Source: Echinarachnius parma (lineage: Eukaryota > Echinodermata > Echinoidea > Clypeasteroida > Echinarachniidae). Taken from it: a DNA stretch of 64,000 nucleotides. Within the stretch, counting starts at the first letter, position 1. Each line of letters begins with the position of its first letter. Shown in pieces: positions 20,588-50,390 of this stretch. Both the position numbers and the translations under genes were made by a program. The notes under the pieces are model-generated. The model did not search any database and was not told the origin of the DNA. It saw nothing but the letters and a program-made list of their open reading frames with translations. The stretch lies in NCBI GenBank assembly GCA_037951105.1, contig JBAMJV010010726.1, positions 22,965 through 86,964 of the forward strand. The letters run 5' to 3'.

Positions 20588-22210
20588 ATGGCGCCAAGAT
20601 TTAGAGTACACGACCTATGGCTTCTCACATATTATCTATTGACGATACAAAATGGCGGACACTACACGATATCCGTTCTAGCAGACGACATGGCGATCTG
20701 CGATCGCTCCGTAGTCGATAGCACGACTGGAATCGTCATCGATGTAGGAGAAACGCTAGTCATGGCATGCGCTACGGACAACGTACTGAGTGCAACTGAA
20801 ATAACGTGGTCAAGGGGAAATACCGTAGTCATTGACAACGGTGGGGTCGTGGTCAGCGACCAGCGATTTTCGTTGACGTCGGTCGAAAGCCAAATCGGAA
20901 GCTGTTCGTCATCAGTTTTAACGATTGTCGACATCGGCTTGGACGATGATGGAGTTTATACGTGCCATGGTCGTGATGCGAGGATTGGAAATGGCTCCGT
21001 TTTAGTTGAAGTGAATCACATTCCACCTCCACCAGAATGCAGTGTGAACATTCCAACAGATCACACCTTGGATCCCAGCGATGTGGTCGCCGTCACGTGC
21101 AGGACGGACCCCGCAAGCTTTACGATTCGATCTCTAAATTGGGTTGGAATGGAAAACAAGCAGGTCTTGGACAGCCAGACGTCGTCATCGTCCGTCGTCC
21201 TCAACGTGTCCACGTTGCTCGAATCTTCGCCAACCTGCGCGTTGACCTGTCGGGAAAACGAACAGGACTGCCAACTACCGGACGATCAGCTAGGAGAGTC
21301 GGGAAACACCTGCGGCATCGAGTTGGTGACTGTCAGTCCCGAAATGGTGGTCGTCCCCGAAGGGGAGCTAACCCCGAGCTTCACTTGCCACGTGGATCTG
21401 GAGGGGTATTCCCCACTCTGGTTTTTGCCTAACATCGACGGCTTGGAAACGGAGATCGTGTACTCAAACGAAAATCGAACGTCGACAATTACGTTGTTCA
21501 ATCTCACAGCGGGCCAGTCTGGGGCGATCCTATGTGTAATTAAGCGCGAGGGGATAATGGTAGGCCGTCGGGACCTTTTTTCTCATTTCAACGTCGTAGC
21601 GCCTCGCGACGTCACGGTCTCGTCGGCATCGAAGGTTATTCCAACGACGGAGGAACAAAACGTCCGCACGAAGATCGCGATGGTCTACGTCCGAAATCTG
21701 TCTACATCAGGCTCGAACTCGAACGCGTCAACGCTTCCAATAGATCTTGGAGTCCTAATCGCTATCGTCGTATGCAGTACGTTCGTTATTCTCGTCCTCG
21801 TTGTCCTCATCGGCTACACCATATGTCGAAGTCGCTTTCACCCCGACAAGCAGGGCGTCGCGTTCGACTCCAACCCCGTGATGGCGTACGGCAACATGGC
21901 CTTCGATACGCCCGTCAACATCGACTTGCACTTCAACGTGTACAGGGCCGACGACGTCGCGGACGAGCCCGCGCGTAGTACTTCGACGTCGCACATATTC
22001 GGACACAACAGTTCGAAGCGGACGACGATACCAAACGAACAGGGTGGCGCCGGCAATAGCGACCGCGTGTCGACGTTCTTCCCTATAGCCGATCACGCAC
22101 GAACTGGACATCCAGCTTGGCGAAGCAACGATGACGACGACCGGCCGGGGCAGATATTAAACTTTCATGTGGAGAATGGCATTTATGTTTCTCATGACTC
22201 ATATGTGTGA
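20588..22210 (+). CDS. Ig gene 3: single-exon type I membrane protein with three Ig-like domains
   Basis: 540 residues with no intron. An N-terminal hydrophobic stretch (10-20) serves as a probable signal peptide. Domain 1 has Cys61, Trp74 and Cys126 with D-x-G-x-Y-x-C. Domain 2 has Cys171, Trp185 and Cys217/Cys221. Domain 3 has Cys267, Trp278 and Cys316. A Ser/Thr stalk with NxS/T sites precedes a transmembrane helix at about 387-411 and a 130-residue tail. The tail has YGNM at 434-437, which is both a YxxM (PI3K p85 SH2) and a YxN (Grb2 SH2) pattern, as in the CD28 YMNM motif. The C-terminus is IYVSHDSYV, with a class I PDZ-ligand pattern (S-x-V). It is paralogous to gene 4 along its length (shared DQR(F/Y), FTCHV, W-F, and the C-terminal motif). 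It is probably a cell-surface receptor, but no family name can be assigned. Confidence 0.85.
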   Translation: MAPRFRVHDLWLLTYYLLTIQNGGHYTISVLADDMAICDRSVVDSTTGIVIDVGETLVMACATDNVLSATEITWSRGNTVVIDNGGVVVSDQRFSLTSVESQIGSCSSSVLTIVDIGLDDDGVYTCHGRDARIGNGSVLVEVNHIPPPPECSVNIPTDHTLDPSDVVAVTCRTDPASFTIRSLNWVGMENKQVLDSQTSSSSVVLNVSTLLESSPTCALTCRENEQDCQLPDDQLGESGNTCGIELVTVSPEMVVVPEGELTPSFTCHVDLEGYSPLWFLPNIDGLETEIVYSNENRTSTITLFNLTAGQSGAILCVIKREGIMVGRRDLFSHFNVVAPRDVTVSSASKVIPTTEEQNVRTKIAMVYVRNLSTSGSNSNASTLPIDLGVLIAIVVCSTFVILVLVVLIGYTICRSRFHPDKQGVAFDSNPVMAYGNMAFDTPVNIDLHFNVYRADDVADEPARSTSTSHIFGHNSSKRTTIPNEQGGAGNSDRVSTFFPIADHARTGHPAWRSNDDDDRPGQILNFHVENGIYVSHDSYV

Positions 22211-22506
22211 GAAATCGATTTAAATAACATTTATATTTAACCATATTTTCCCCAATTATTATCCCGTTTGCTATGTTTGCCACGATCAGGACAATTTATC
22301 ATCACTATTTATAAACGTACAGGTGAGAACGGCAATGCTTTGCCGATAATATTATTGTAACTATGCATGTGCTATCAAATGGCTAACACTAACTATACAA
22401 CATCAACATGAGTTTAAAATCACGAGAAATGTGTTCTAACATTTTGGAATGTCAGTTATGTCTGAGAATTGCGAACGGGATTAATCGCTTGGGACCTGTC
22501 CGACAT

Positions 22507-22636
22507 GGGTCCCGTTTCAGAAAGAGATACAATCGATTGTAAGTTACGATTGAGTGTAAGTCGGCAACTTTGCGCGTTTCAACCAATCAGATTCGCGCAT
22601 CTAGAACACATGATCTGACTTACAATTAATTATAAT
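22507..22636. mobile_element. Short foldback MITE, family F, copy 3 (right end lost)
   Basis: Starts GGTCCCGTTTCAGAAAGAG and keeps the central CCAATCAGATT, but lacks the closing GCAACGGGG end. Confidence 0.75.
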
Positions 22637-22848
22637 ATCATAATTTGAAGAAATGAAGGTTGGGGGAGTTGACGTGACTGTATATATATGGACAATGCAT
22701 GTACATGTACATGTTTAAAGTGGTCCACTATAAAACTTCATGAACACTTTTCCGAAAGTGATATTTTAGACTTCAATCTTATACTAGTCGTAGGATTGAT
22801 TTGAATGATATGTAAAAGTTTATGGACAAGGAGACGCTTTTAGCTAGT

Positions 22849-23115
22849 CACATTACGTTTCACCCAAGTTAGAAAATAACCGCTTCTCAGGCCTGAGGAG
22901 AGGTTGAGATATTCGTGCCTCTAGTAGAATTTTATCACCGTTTACACCGTTCTTATCGGTTTACTGCGTGTAACCGGATGAGATTATCTCTATAATACCA
23001 CTAGGTCTCGGGGGGGGAGTTAACAGGGCATGGAATGTTGACGAAAGCTATTAAAATGGTTGAGTTGATTTCCACCGTGGTGGAGATCACGGCTAACTTA
23101 GTGAAACGTAATGTG
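22849..23115. mobile_element. MITE with about 24-bp terminal inverted repeats
   Basis: Left end CACATTACGTTTCAC..AAGTTAG and right end CTAACTT.GTGAAACGTAATGTG are inverted copies. It is 267 bp with no ORF; the superfamily is unclear. Confidence 0.7.
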
Positions 23116-23169
23116 AAAAGGGGTGAAAATCGATGTCAGATTGTATCACCTTCTACCCATTGATGTTGA

Positions 23170-23319
23170 CTACACTTGCATTTTTGCTCATTACTCGGCC
23201 ATATAACGTCCATTTAACTTGAAATGTTTACACAACACCCAGTGGACATATCAAATAACAACAATATACACCATTCATCACTTTTTGCACATGTCAACAA
23301 AGTTACTGGATCCCTTTAA
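23170..23319 (-). mobile_element. TTAA-type MITE, family TT-A, half copy
   Basis: Carries GCATTTTTGCTCATTACTCGG through ACAAAGTTACTGGATCCCTTTAA. The other half is missing. Confidence 0.75.
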
Positions 23320-23719
23320 CAATCAATCATAAATACATTCATCGTTAGGGAGACGTTTGAGCAATCCAAACCAAATGCATTAGTCTTACGCCATAAGCCA
23401 AACAACAAGTCAGATACATGAGAAATTTGAAAGATCCAAGTTATTTTGGTTTAATTTGACAAAGTTTATAAGTTTATAATGAATCACCGCTTTACATAAT
23501 TATAGTGTTATGTTTATATTCTGCGTAACTGAAACTCGACGAAATGTTATTTTGAAAACAGTTATTTTTGTTTCATAAAAATGTTGTGTAATGTTCCAAC
23601 TTTGTGAACTATTATCTAATATTTATCTATTACTTATATCCGGTTGTTTATACTCGTATTAATGTCAAATTTCAATCATTATTTTAAAACTTCAATCACT
23701 TTGATTTTAGATTTTGAAG

Positions 23720-24170
23720 CAATTTACAATCATACTTTTAAGAGGACCAACACGCAGAGAACAACACGGGGTTATATATCGTTGTTTCATATTAGTTAGA
23801 TGTCACACACTTTGAACAGGGTTGTGTAATTCATAAACAATGCAACAAATAACCGAAACCTACGGAACCAACATGTCCGATGGTTCCGTAAGCGCCAAAA
23901 TTTTGCGAGTGCGCCAATTCTATATACGCGCGAACGTTTGGAGACAATTGAATCACAGAAGACTCAAAGAGGTACGTCCCAGACAATGTTGACGTCTTCG
24001 TCAGCAGATCCATATGGTGATGAGTTTTCAAACTATATAATTTGTCTGAAAAGCTTTTTGTCTGAACTTGTTAGTGGGATGGACTATTGAAACTAATCTT
24101 TCATTTATGAAAATATTATGTTTGGGTGGTGGTTGATTATCATAAGCAAAAGCTGATATTTTCGCAATTA
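23720..24170. repeat. Diverged low-copy duplicated segment (partner at 650-1120)
   Basis: Co-linear with 650-1120 as described there. It lies 1.5 kb downstream of Ig gene 3, while its partner lies 2.5 kb upstream of Ig gene 1. Confidence 0.6.
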
Positions 24171-24474
24171 TTTCTTGATCTACATAATGTATTACGATAC
24201 AGTCATGTGCCAAACCTATACTCTTCTATTTACACTGAACTATCATTATATTATATTATATTATATTATAGATATGAAAATACTTTATGAAAATAACGAA
24301 TGTAATACTCATTGCCTGCTGAAATAATAAAAAAAAAACTTTGCACACCAATCCTTGATGCATGGAGTGTGTTTGTTTGTGTGCATGTTGATGCGCGAGA
24401 TAAAAATGTATGTGTGGAAATAGTAAAGAATGATGTATGTGCGTTTTTGTCTTGTATGATATTGATAGGTGTGT

Positions 24475-24700
24475 ATGTGCGTGTGTGTGTGTGTGTGTGT
24501 GTTGTGTATGCATGTGCGTGCGTGTGTGTGTGTGTGTGTGTGTGTTTGTTAGTGTGTGTTTGTGTGTGTTTGTTAGTGTGTGTTTGTGTGTGTTTGTGTG
24601 TCTGCGTGTTCGTGTGTGTGTGTGTGTGTGTAGGTCTGTGTTGTTATGTATTGTGCGTGTCCTTTTAGGAGTGTGATTGAATGTGTGTGTCTGTGTGTGT

Positions 24701-24772
<72 letters not shown>
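24475..24772. repeat. (TG)n microsatellite
   Basis: Two long TG tracts separated by TG-rich degenerate sequence. The second tract (24684-24770) is almost pure. Confidence 0.95.
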
Positions 24773-24774
<2 letters not shown>

Positions 24775-24860
24775 TGTATTTTGAGATGTGATTGTGTTTG
24801 TACAGTTATATTATGAATGCAATTGTGAAAACGTGTGTGTAATTGATGTGTGTTAACAAT

Positions 24861-25281
24861 CGGGATCTAGTTTAAACATTGTCAAAATCATCAACACTTA
24901 CTTGGATCTCTAGCCATTCTCACATACCTCATTTTTATTAATATTACCAATAGAAACATGGAACAGCTTTCGGTTTTCCAAATTTCTCTTTCAATCCGTT
25001 ATGAAGATATTTATGATTGAGGTGTTCAGATTTATAATTATCTAATGGATGATTATAAATGTGTACTGGATGATTTTAATGTGTACATGGTGCAATGAGT
25101 TCGTGAATGTCACTTTTCATGTTCGCTTATTACTCTGTCATATGACATTCATTTATTATATGAAATGTTCATACATGTCTCAGTTGACATATCAGATCAC
25201 ATAATTACACATTTTTATCTTGGGAACCATTTTTTTCTTCAGTTTTTGCACATGTGAACAAAGTTACCAAATCCCTTTTAA
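24861..25281 (-). mobile_element. TTAA-type MITE, family TT-A, old near-full copy
   Basis: Matches the family from the ACATTGTCAAAAT end to TTTGCACATGTGAACAAAGTTACC..ATCCC, but is more diverged than other copies. Confidence 0.7.
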
Positions 25282-25295
25282 GTAGGTGTGTGTTT

Positions 25296-25778
25296 TTCAA
25301 TTTGAAACAGCACACAGATGTTAATGACAGAATCAACTTTATTTGATCAAATTTGGTTCAGAAACAGCTGAAATATACAGTTGATACAATTTGAATAAAA
25401 GGTGACGGACCGACTTTAATTCACAAAAAAAAATGTATATACAGAGCAGTAACATAATGAATCGCAAAGTGCTTGTTTGCATTTAAGCAAAAAAAAAACA
25501 ACAGCAATAAAAATGCAATTTGTTTACATGTTATGAAACTATAAAGAATAATTATACAATATAAGAGTATCAGTTGCATATTACATTCACATTTGTTGAA
25601 AAAATGGTTGAAACTTGAGGTGTCTGGAGGGCGCCGTCTTGTGTTAACGGCTCTTTTTAAAAATGAAAACAACCCTGTAAATTAACCGCGTATATGTTTT
25701 ACTATAAATTAAGCATCACTGCACTATAACTGTTTTAATTACTAAAATTATGTTTGACAAAAACTGTACTTTCCCTAA
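25296..25778 (+). mobile_element. TTAA-type MITE, family TT-B, diverged copy
   Basis: Contains ATGACAGAATCAACTTTATTTGATC, a GGAGGGCGCCGTCTTGTGTTAAC block and the AAAACTGTACT end. Both outer ends are eroded. Confidence 0.7.
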
Positions 25779-27099
25779 TGAATGTGTATCAGTATAATGC
25801 TTTTCAGAGTTTGGGTCGCTATTTGTCATGACATCAAAACGATCACAAGAGGGCACTAAGCAGGATTTTTGAGAGCGCGTTTGTCGTCGCCGCATTGAGT
25901 AGACGTACGTGTGTATGTGTTATGGGCTTCGATCACTGGGGGGATGGGGGATATATCCCCCCCCCCCCCCCCCCCCCCATCCCCAACACCAATATATGAG
26001 GTGTGAGGGATGGCCTGTATTATTATCCCCCACTATTTTGGGTTCCGAAATATAAAATAACATTACCATGAAGGGACATTGCCCCCTCTCAATTACTGTA
26101 TTATGTGAAAGTTGATACAATAGTCTTCTAATGACAGTAGTGAAAAACGCCCCACCCCCCAAAAATGAAATGTACGCTCTTATAACCAACCATGTGGAAG
26201 AATATAATTTTACTAATATGGGATTATGCAAAATTATTAAACTGATTTACTGTAAATCATACCGCCAACGCGGAATCGCGCATACGCTACGTGCAAATGA
26301 CCTCGTGTTCTACACGTGGTCTTCGCTATACGGGCTTTTCCCCGGCTTGTCGATATCTCCAGCCCAGCGCTAGCGGTGCGGACAGGTGCAAACGGGCGGT
26401 GGATTTATTCCAATATTTCTGTATTTAGCGATGTTTAGGTTCGGATTTTACCACACAAGCTCTTTTTAAATACTTATTCAACAATATTGATCAATAAGTT
26501 TGGCCAATATAGATGTTTTCGGCTACTTTCCCCAAACTGGTATTGGGCTTTAAAGCCAAATATCAGTTCCCTGGGAACATGTGCCCAAACGCCCTTGAAA
26601 AGATACCCGTGGCCAAGAGCACGATCATGACCCAGGACCAGACCTAGTTCCACTGATCTCTAGATATGCTTGTGTTATCCTTTACGGCTGAAACAGTAAG
26701 GGCGGTGTGCTCTGCTACGTTCTGTTGATTTGTATGCAATTCTAGCATATTGACATCAATGAGTTAGAGCCAATGATGCTAATTATACCATGGTAAATGT
26801 CGCTGGTCCGTACTCGGGCCCCTGCCCCCTGGTAAACATGATGACATGCCCTCGATGTGCTATCTGTTTCCGGTGGGTAACAACATGACATCCAAAGTAC
26901 ACGTAACCAAACATTGACCAATCACAGCTTGCCCTTTCGCCCGAAATTGAGTAGGCAAAAGTAATATGTCTACTACAATCCAATTGATATCGGCCTTTGC
27001 CAAATAGAAATAGACGCGGCATTGCGTATCTCATCGTTCAGAACATGCGGGAAGTCTTCAACATAATTTGTATTTGTAACAAATTATTTGACAAACTTA
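25779..27099. other. No gene seen; upstream flank of the ALDH5A1-like gene
   Basis: Holds a C run (25958-25979) and otherwise unique-looking sequence. The promoter of the dehydrogenase gene should lie here, but no clear core motif stands out. Confidence 0.5.
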
Positions 27100-45630
<18,531 letters not shown>

Positions 45631-45955
45631 TTGATGTTGCTGTGGCGTTCACAAAATTGTGTTCCGTATTTCCGAGTATAAATCCGTATAAAGTCGAACA
45701 GGGCTATTAAAAAGAAAATCATCATATTTCAGAGTTCAAAAACACAATGTCGTTACTACAGTGTATTATGAATAATGACATTTTTAATCGCATTGTTTTA
45801 ACAATCACACTACATTCATTGATCCACATGTGCCAATGGCTAAACTGACTGGAATTTCAAGCAGCATTTTTGTTCTCAAACCACAATCAAAGCATGCAAC
45901 TATGTACAGGCGTGGGCAAGTTCTTTTTGACTTTTGAAATCAGATCATGTTGTTT

Positions 45956-46510
45956 TTAAAGGGGTAGTTCAGTTTTAGTTTAGAAGGCGCTTCAATTATT
46001 TTTTTGTGAGGTAATGAAAAACTAAGTGTACAATTTGACAGAGCACACAATATTAATGACAGAATCAACTTTGTTTGATCAGAATCCGTTCACAAACGGT
46101 TGATTTTATATCCATAAATCCATAAATATAACTGTTTTGAATTAATGTTGGGGACCAACTTTTAGTAAATAATTATTTAAGAAAATATTTATAAATCCTA
46201 TACACATTATTAAAGATATACTAAAATGGTTTTAACATTGTTTTGATGATCTCTTCAGTGAATAACTATTTTTTACCAAGCATCACATTCACATTTGATA
46301 AACAAATGGTTGAAACTTGAGGTGTCTGGAGGGCACCCTCTTGTGTTAACAGCTGATTTTTCTTTTAATGAAAACTGCCCTGCAACTTATCCGTTTACAT
46401 GTTTCTGTACCATTCGAGCATCATTGAATTACAACTGTTAGTTTTAACTGATAACTGACAAGTTTTATTTACTAAAATTCACTTTGATCAGAACTGTATT
46501 ACCCTCTTAA
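45956..46510 (+). mobile_element. TTAA-type MITE, family TT-B
   Basis: TTAAAGGGGTAGTTCAGTTTT at the left; AACTGTATTACCCTCTTAA at the right. It lies directly downstream of the ALDH5A1-like stop codon. Confidence 0.85.
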
Positions 46511-48566
46511 CCAATAACCTTATGAATCTACCGGAGCCGTTTAATAAAGTATCAAAATCGGATCTTAATCCATTGTAATTATAGTCTACAGGTGTATAGC
46601 ATGGTCCGATTTATTAGGAGGGTACGATGATTATTTGGGCACACTTTATGTATTCCTTTATCTTTCAAATGGTCTTTGTAATTATGTATTATTTTATTGT
46701 TGTTGTTTTTTCTTCAAATTATTACTTTTGTGTGCATGTGTGTGTGTGTGTGGGGGAGGGGGGCACTTGATGGTCTCCTGTTGACTTCTTGTAGCTACGC
46801 CACTGAATAAGTTTATCATGATTACAATTTGTTTACAAATATCAAACTAACCCGCTCACCAAAATGGGTAAATTTATTAACGTAATAACAGTATGGTAAT
46901 TTTCATAATTTAGTATTGGAGGGGGTTATAGTGCAACAGTACTTCATTAGACTTCGTTGTCTAACTCCCGTTTGCATACGCGTTTTTTATAAGATAGAGT
47001 ACTTCACCCTCGCGGCGCACCAGAGCGAAGATTTTAAGAAAAAAAATATTCGTCTTTTGTTCAAATCTCGATTCAATACTCATTGTTTGATGAGCTGATT
47101 GATCACAATGAATGGAATTTATACTTGTACTTATATTCTACTTTTTTTTTGCATATTTTTGTACGTATTGCGGTTTATTTGTTGTGTAGATTCGGGGTTT
47201 TCTCTGTCAATATCCCTGCGATCACATTGCATTGGTCTTATGTCGGGGTTTTGTGTGTCTGTGCATTGATGATCTCTTATTCAATCAATTGTATGTATAT
47301 CACCACGTCCACACCATCGATTTTTAGGAAGTATAATGTGATCACAGAGAAAAGCTGTGGTTAGTATTCTTCGGTCAGCATGGTCAGGTCAGGGACACAA
47401 GATCCCAGGTTTACCATCCCAGCCCATACAATTGCCCGATTGCCCGGGGCGAGTGAAAATTAATATCGGGCAAGTAAAACTGCATAAAGAGTATAGTTTG
47501 GTTTGTCGATTCGGCAACAACTGACATCTCTGTTCAACTGCGAGAGTAGAATGTAATTAATTACGTATAAATCTCATGTACAATCATGTAAGAGGCAAGT
47601 AAATTATCTGTTTGGGCAAGTAAAATATAAACATTAAGTGATTTTACTTGCCCGATTGGACTGGTAGATCAAAAGGTTACTGTGGAGGCTTGCTTATAAT
47701 AATGACATGACATGTACCTGCGTTGTAGTCCTTTAAGGAACTACCGTTGCAAGCTCAAGAAATAATACCAACAGTTATTTTGAGGACAACGACGGTCCTT
47801 TGAGGACTACCCAACATGCCCAAGAAAAAATCATACAGGACAGTGCTTTGCAGGACTATTGAACATGAATCACCTGGAAATACGCCTACATATACGCCTA
47901 AATACGCTTAATAAAAGCTGGGTTCGAAGCCAAAACTTACAGCAATCTTTCGACTTTCAGGTTACGTGCGGACGCCGTAATTATTAATGACGTCTGAGCC
48001 TCGCGTTATTGTTGATCTTTCTTCGTTCTGAGCAAATAAACCCCTTTTCCGTACAGAATTCGCTTCATTGTCAGTGTTAGAGATACTTCTAGTATATTAT
48101 ACATTATTCTGTATCATAATGGGATCTACACGGTTCGGGTGATTTTCATAAATGTATTCGATTTCCTGTTGCTTAATTGAAATTCACGGATGATTTGGTG
48201 CAAAATCCGCGTGTTTTGCCAGTTTCGTTTCGGCTTACCAACACGCACGTCGGGTCAGTAAATTATCCATGCATTTTACATAAACAGAAGAGAGGAACTT
48301 GTTGTTGGAATAACTTGCGTGATTTTGTTTACAAAATTGAAATAGTTATAAGTTTTCAGCACAAATGATAAACGGTTAAAATAAGACGTTGCAGGCGCGG
48401 GACACTTACACTGGACTACGAATCTTTAGCTGGACCCTTAACATGCTTAAAATAATTGGTATTCTGCACAACTATTAGCGTGGAAGAGAAACTTGTTGGC
48501 CTATTTGAAGATAATAATGAACTTGACAAAGTACTGTGATTTAAAAGACATACACATGCAAGAGAC
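46511..48566. other. No gene seen; upstream flank of Ig gene 4
   Basis: Holds AATAAA at 46543-46548 (possible poly(A) signal for the dehydrogenase), a GCTACGCCACTG hAT-like end at 46795-46806, a foldback element at 47408-47672, and unique-looking sequence. Short ORFs show no domain. Confidence 0.5.
47408..47672. mobile_element. Foldback element with TTGCCCGATTG arms
   Basis: CAATTGCCCGATTGCCCG..GCGAGTGAAAAT at the left and ATTTTACTTGCCCGATTGGACTGGTAG at the right are imperfect inverted copies. Confidence 0.6.
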
Positions 48567-50390
48567 TTGATGAAGACCGTTGGCGGCATGATGCTGCATC
48601 TGGATTCGGAGCCTTGGACCTCTTGGTTTCTTGCGAACATCATCTTGTTTCTTGGAAGCAGCGTCTTACGTGTGGAACATGCGTCTGCAATTGCCATCGG
48701 AAGTGACGCCTGCGGTGGGACTGCAGCGGACCAATTCCGTGCTCGTGAAGTCACCGTTGTGGCTCATGTAGGCGATACTCTTACGCTGACGTGTTTTCTG
48801 GAGAATGGCGGCGGACAAGATGAAATTCAATTGACATGGTTACGGGAGGGCATCATCTTGAGCAATGACGATGTCATTGTGATCGATGATCAACGTTACA
48901 CGTTAGGTGCTACGGGAGCAAATGATAAAACCTCGTGTGCTGCAGCGGCATCGATTACTATAACGAACCTTCGACGTGACGATGAAGGGTTATTCGTTTG
49001 CGGAGATTCGAATTTAAACAGAGGAACCATACACCTCTTCATCTCGCCTGGAGAAATATTGCCTGAGTGCTTTCCTACCGCCACATCATCAGTGCAGTTC
49101 TTAACATTATCAGATGATCTCGAGATATCATGTAGGGCGGATGGGGCTAGCAACTCAACCTGTTCGCTAGCTTGGATGGGCGCGACTGACAGCCTCCAAA
49201 CCGAGGATGACAACGGTTTGTCCACCAGTCTCTTGGTCAATGTAATGTCCGCGCTTTCTGAATCATACACGTGCGTGTTATCTTGCTACGAAAGTGAAAT
49301 ACGGACACAAACGTCCATAGAGGCGAAAGACATCCCGTGTGAAGTGGAGCTGCTGTCGGCAACGCCCGAACTAGAAGTTGTCCGAGAGGGAGAGAACGTA
49401 ACGTTCACTTGTCACGTCGGACTAGCCCGATATTCGGTGCAGTGGTTCGTACCGGGATCTCTGAAACTTGACGAAAGACATGAGGTGCTTTCCAACAACG
49501 ATACGACATCCACGATTACGCTAACAAACGTGCGCGCCAGTATCCCTAACTCGCCACACGAGCTGGTATGCGTGCTCAGATACGATGGTGAGATTGTGAG
49601 CTCCGTGAGAAAGAGTGCGCGTCTTCGCGTTCTGACGTCAAACGAATATGCGAACGCGGTAGTAAGCACAACAACTGCCGAAGAGTCAAAGATGCGGAAT
49701 ATTAGCGCGACTGTCTTCCCGGGGCCGTCTGACCAGGGTAATCTATCGTCCGACCGGTCGCACTCCACGCTTGGTCTCTCTCTCATCCTGATCATCGCCG
49801 TCGGTGGTTCCATTGTCATCATCTGTCTCATCATCGCCATTGTCCGCGCCGTCTGCCGAAGACGGCAAGACCTCAAGATCGCGGACGTGGGAAACTCCGG
49901 CAACAACCCGGAACCCAATGTGCACTTCGACATCTATCACATCGGTGACGACAATACACCACGTCCTTCGCCCGCAGTTCCAAAGAAACAAAAAAGAATG
50001 AAGACGAACTACCAAACGAACAAGAGGACTTCACCGACCACGGTCTCGTGCAATGGTCGTAACACCGGTGGTAACGTCAGGTTATCGACATTTGAGCCCG
50101 AAGTCGACATCTGTCACATCGGTGACGACAAGACACCGCGTCCTTCGCCCGCCGCTCCGAAGAAACAAAAAAGAACCAAGACGAACTACCAAACGAACAA
50201 GAGGACATCGCCGACCACGGTCTCGTGCAATGGCCGTAACACCGGCGGTAACGTCAGGTTATCGACATTCGAGCCCGAAGTCGAGAAGCCGCGAGAAATT
50301 GCCGTCGATCACGAACGAAGCGACTTATCGCACAATTTCTATTTCAGTGGATATGAAGATGTTTACGTGACCTGTGAGTCGTTCGTCTGA
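48567..50390 (+). CDS. Ig gene 4: single-exon type I membrane protein with three Ig-like domains
   Basis: 607 residues with no intron. A hydrophobic stretch (17-35) and a small-residue cleavage zone near 41 give a signal peptide. Domain 1: Cys76, Trp91, Cys145 (D-x-G-x-F-x-C). Domain 2: Cys189, Trp203, Cys236/Cys240. Domain 3: Cys282, Trp293, Cys335. Then a stalk with NxS/T sites, a transmembrane helix at about 402-430, and a basic-then-mixed tail. Tail residues 455-513 and 514-572 are a tandem duplication. SGYEDV (594-599) fits the ITIM pattern S/I/V/L-x-Y-x-x-V/I/L and is followed by Tyr600. The protein ends ESFV, a class I PDZ-ligand pattern. The C-terminal VYVTCESFV aligns with IYVSHDSYV of gene 3. 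An inhibitory-type signalling role is inferred from the motif only. Confidence 0.85.
   Translation: MMKTVGGMMLHLDSEPWTSWFLANIILFLGSSVLRVEHASAIAIGSDACGGTAADQFRAREVTVVAHVGDTLTLTCFLENGGGQDEIQLTWLREGIILSNDDVIVIDDQRYTLGATGANDKTSCAAAASITITNLRRDDEGLFVCGDSNLNRGTIHLFISPGEILPECFPTATSSVQFLTLSDDLEISCRADGASNSTCSLAWMGATDSLQTEDDNGLSTSLLVNVMSALSESYTCVLSCYESEIRTQTSIEAKDIPCEVELLSATPELEVVREGENVTFTCHVGLARYSVQWFVPGSLKLDERHEVLSNNDTTSTITLTNVRASIPNSPHELVCVLRYDGEIVSSVRKSARLRVLTSNEYANAVVSTTTAEESKMRNISATVFPGPSDQGNLSSDRSHSTLGLSLILIIAVGGSIVIICLIIAIVRAVCRRRQDLKIADVGNSGNNPEPNVHFDIYHIGDDNTPRPSPAVPKKQKRMKTNYQTNKRTSPTTVSCNGRNTGGNVRLSTFEPEVDICHIGDDKTPRPSPAAPKKQKRTKTNYQTNKRTSPTTVSCNGRNTGGNVRLSTFEPEVEKPREIAVDHERSDLSHNFYFSGYEDVYVTCESFV
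49929..50282 (+). repeat. Tandem 177-bp duplication inside the tail of Ig gene 4
   Basis: Copies 49929-50105 and 50106-50282 have exactly 59 codons each and keep frame. Each encodes DI(Y/C)HIGDD.TPRPSP...TFEPEV. The Tyr of copy 1 (IYHIG) is Cys in copy 2. High DNA identity implies a recent event. Confidence 0.93.

Noticed and set aside
24312-24676. Val/Cys-repeat ORFs
   Set aside because: They are translations of the (TG)n microsatellite.
47083-47364. 93-codon hydrophobic ORF upstream of Ig gene 4
   Set aside because: AT-rich sequence gives hydrophobic translations by chance; no splice signals or homology support it.
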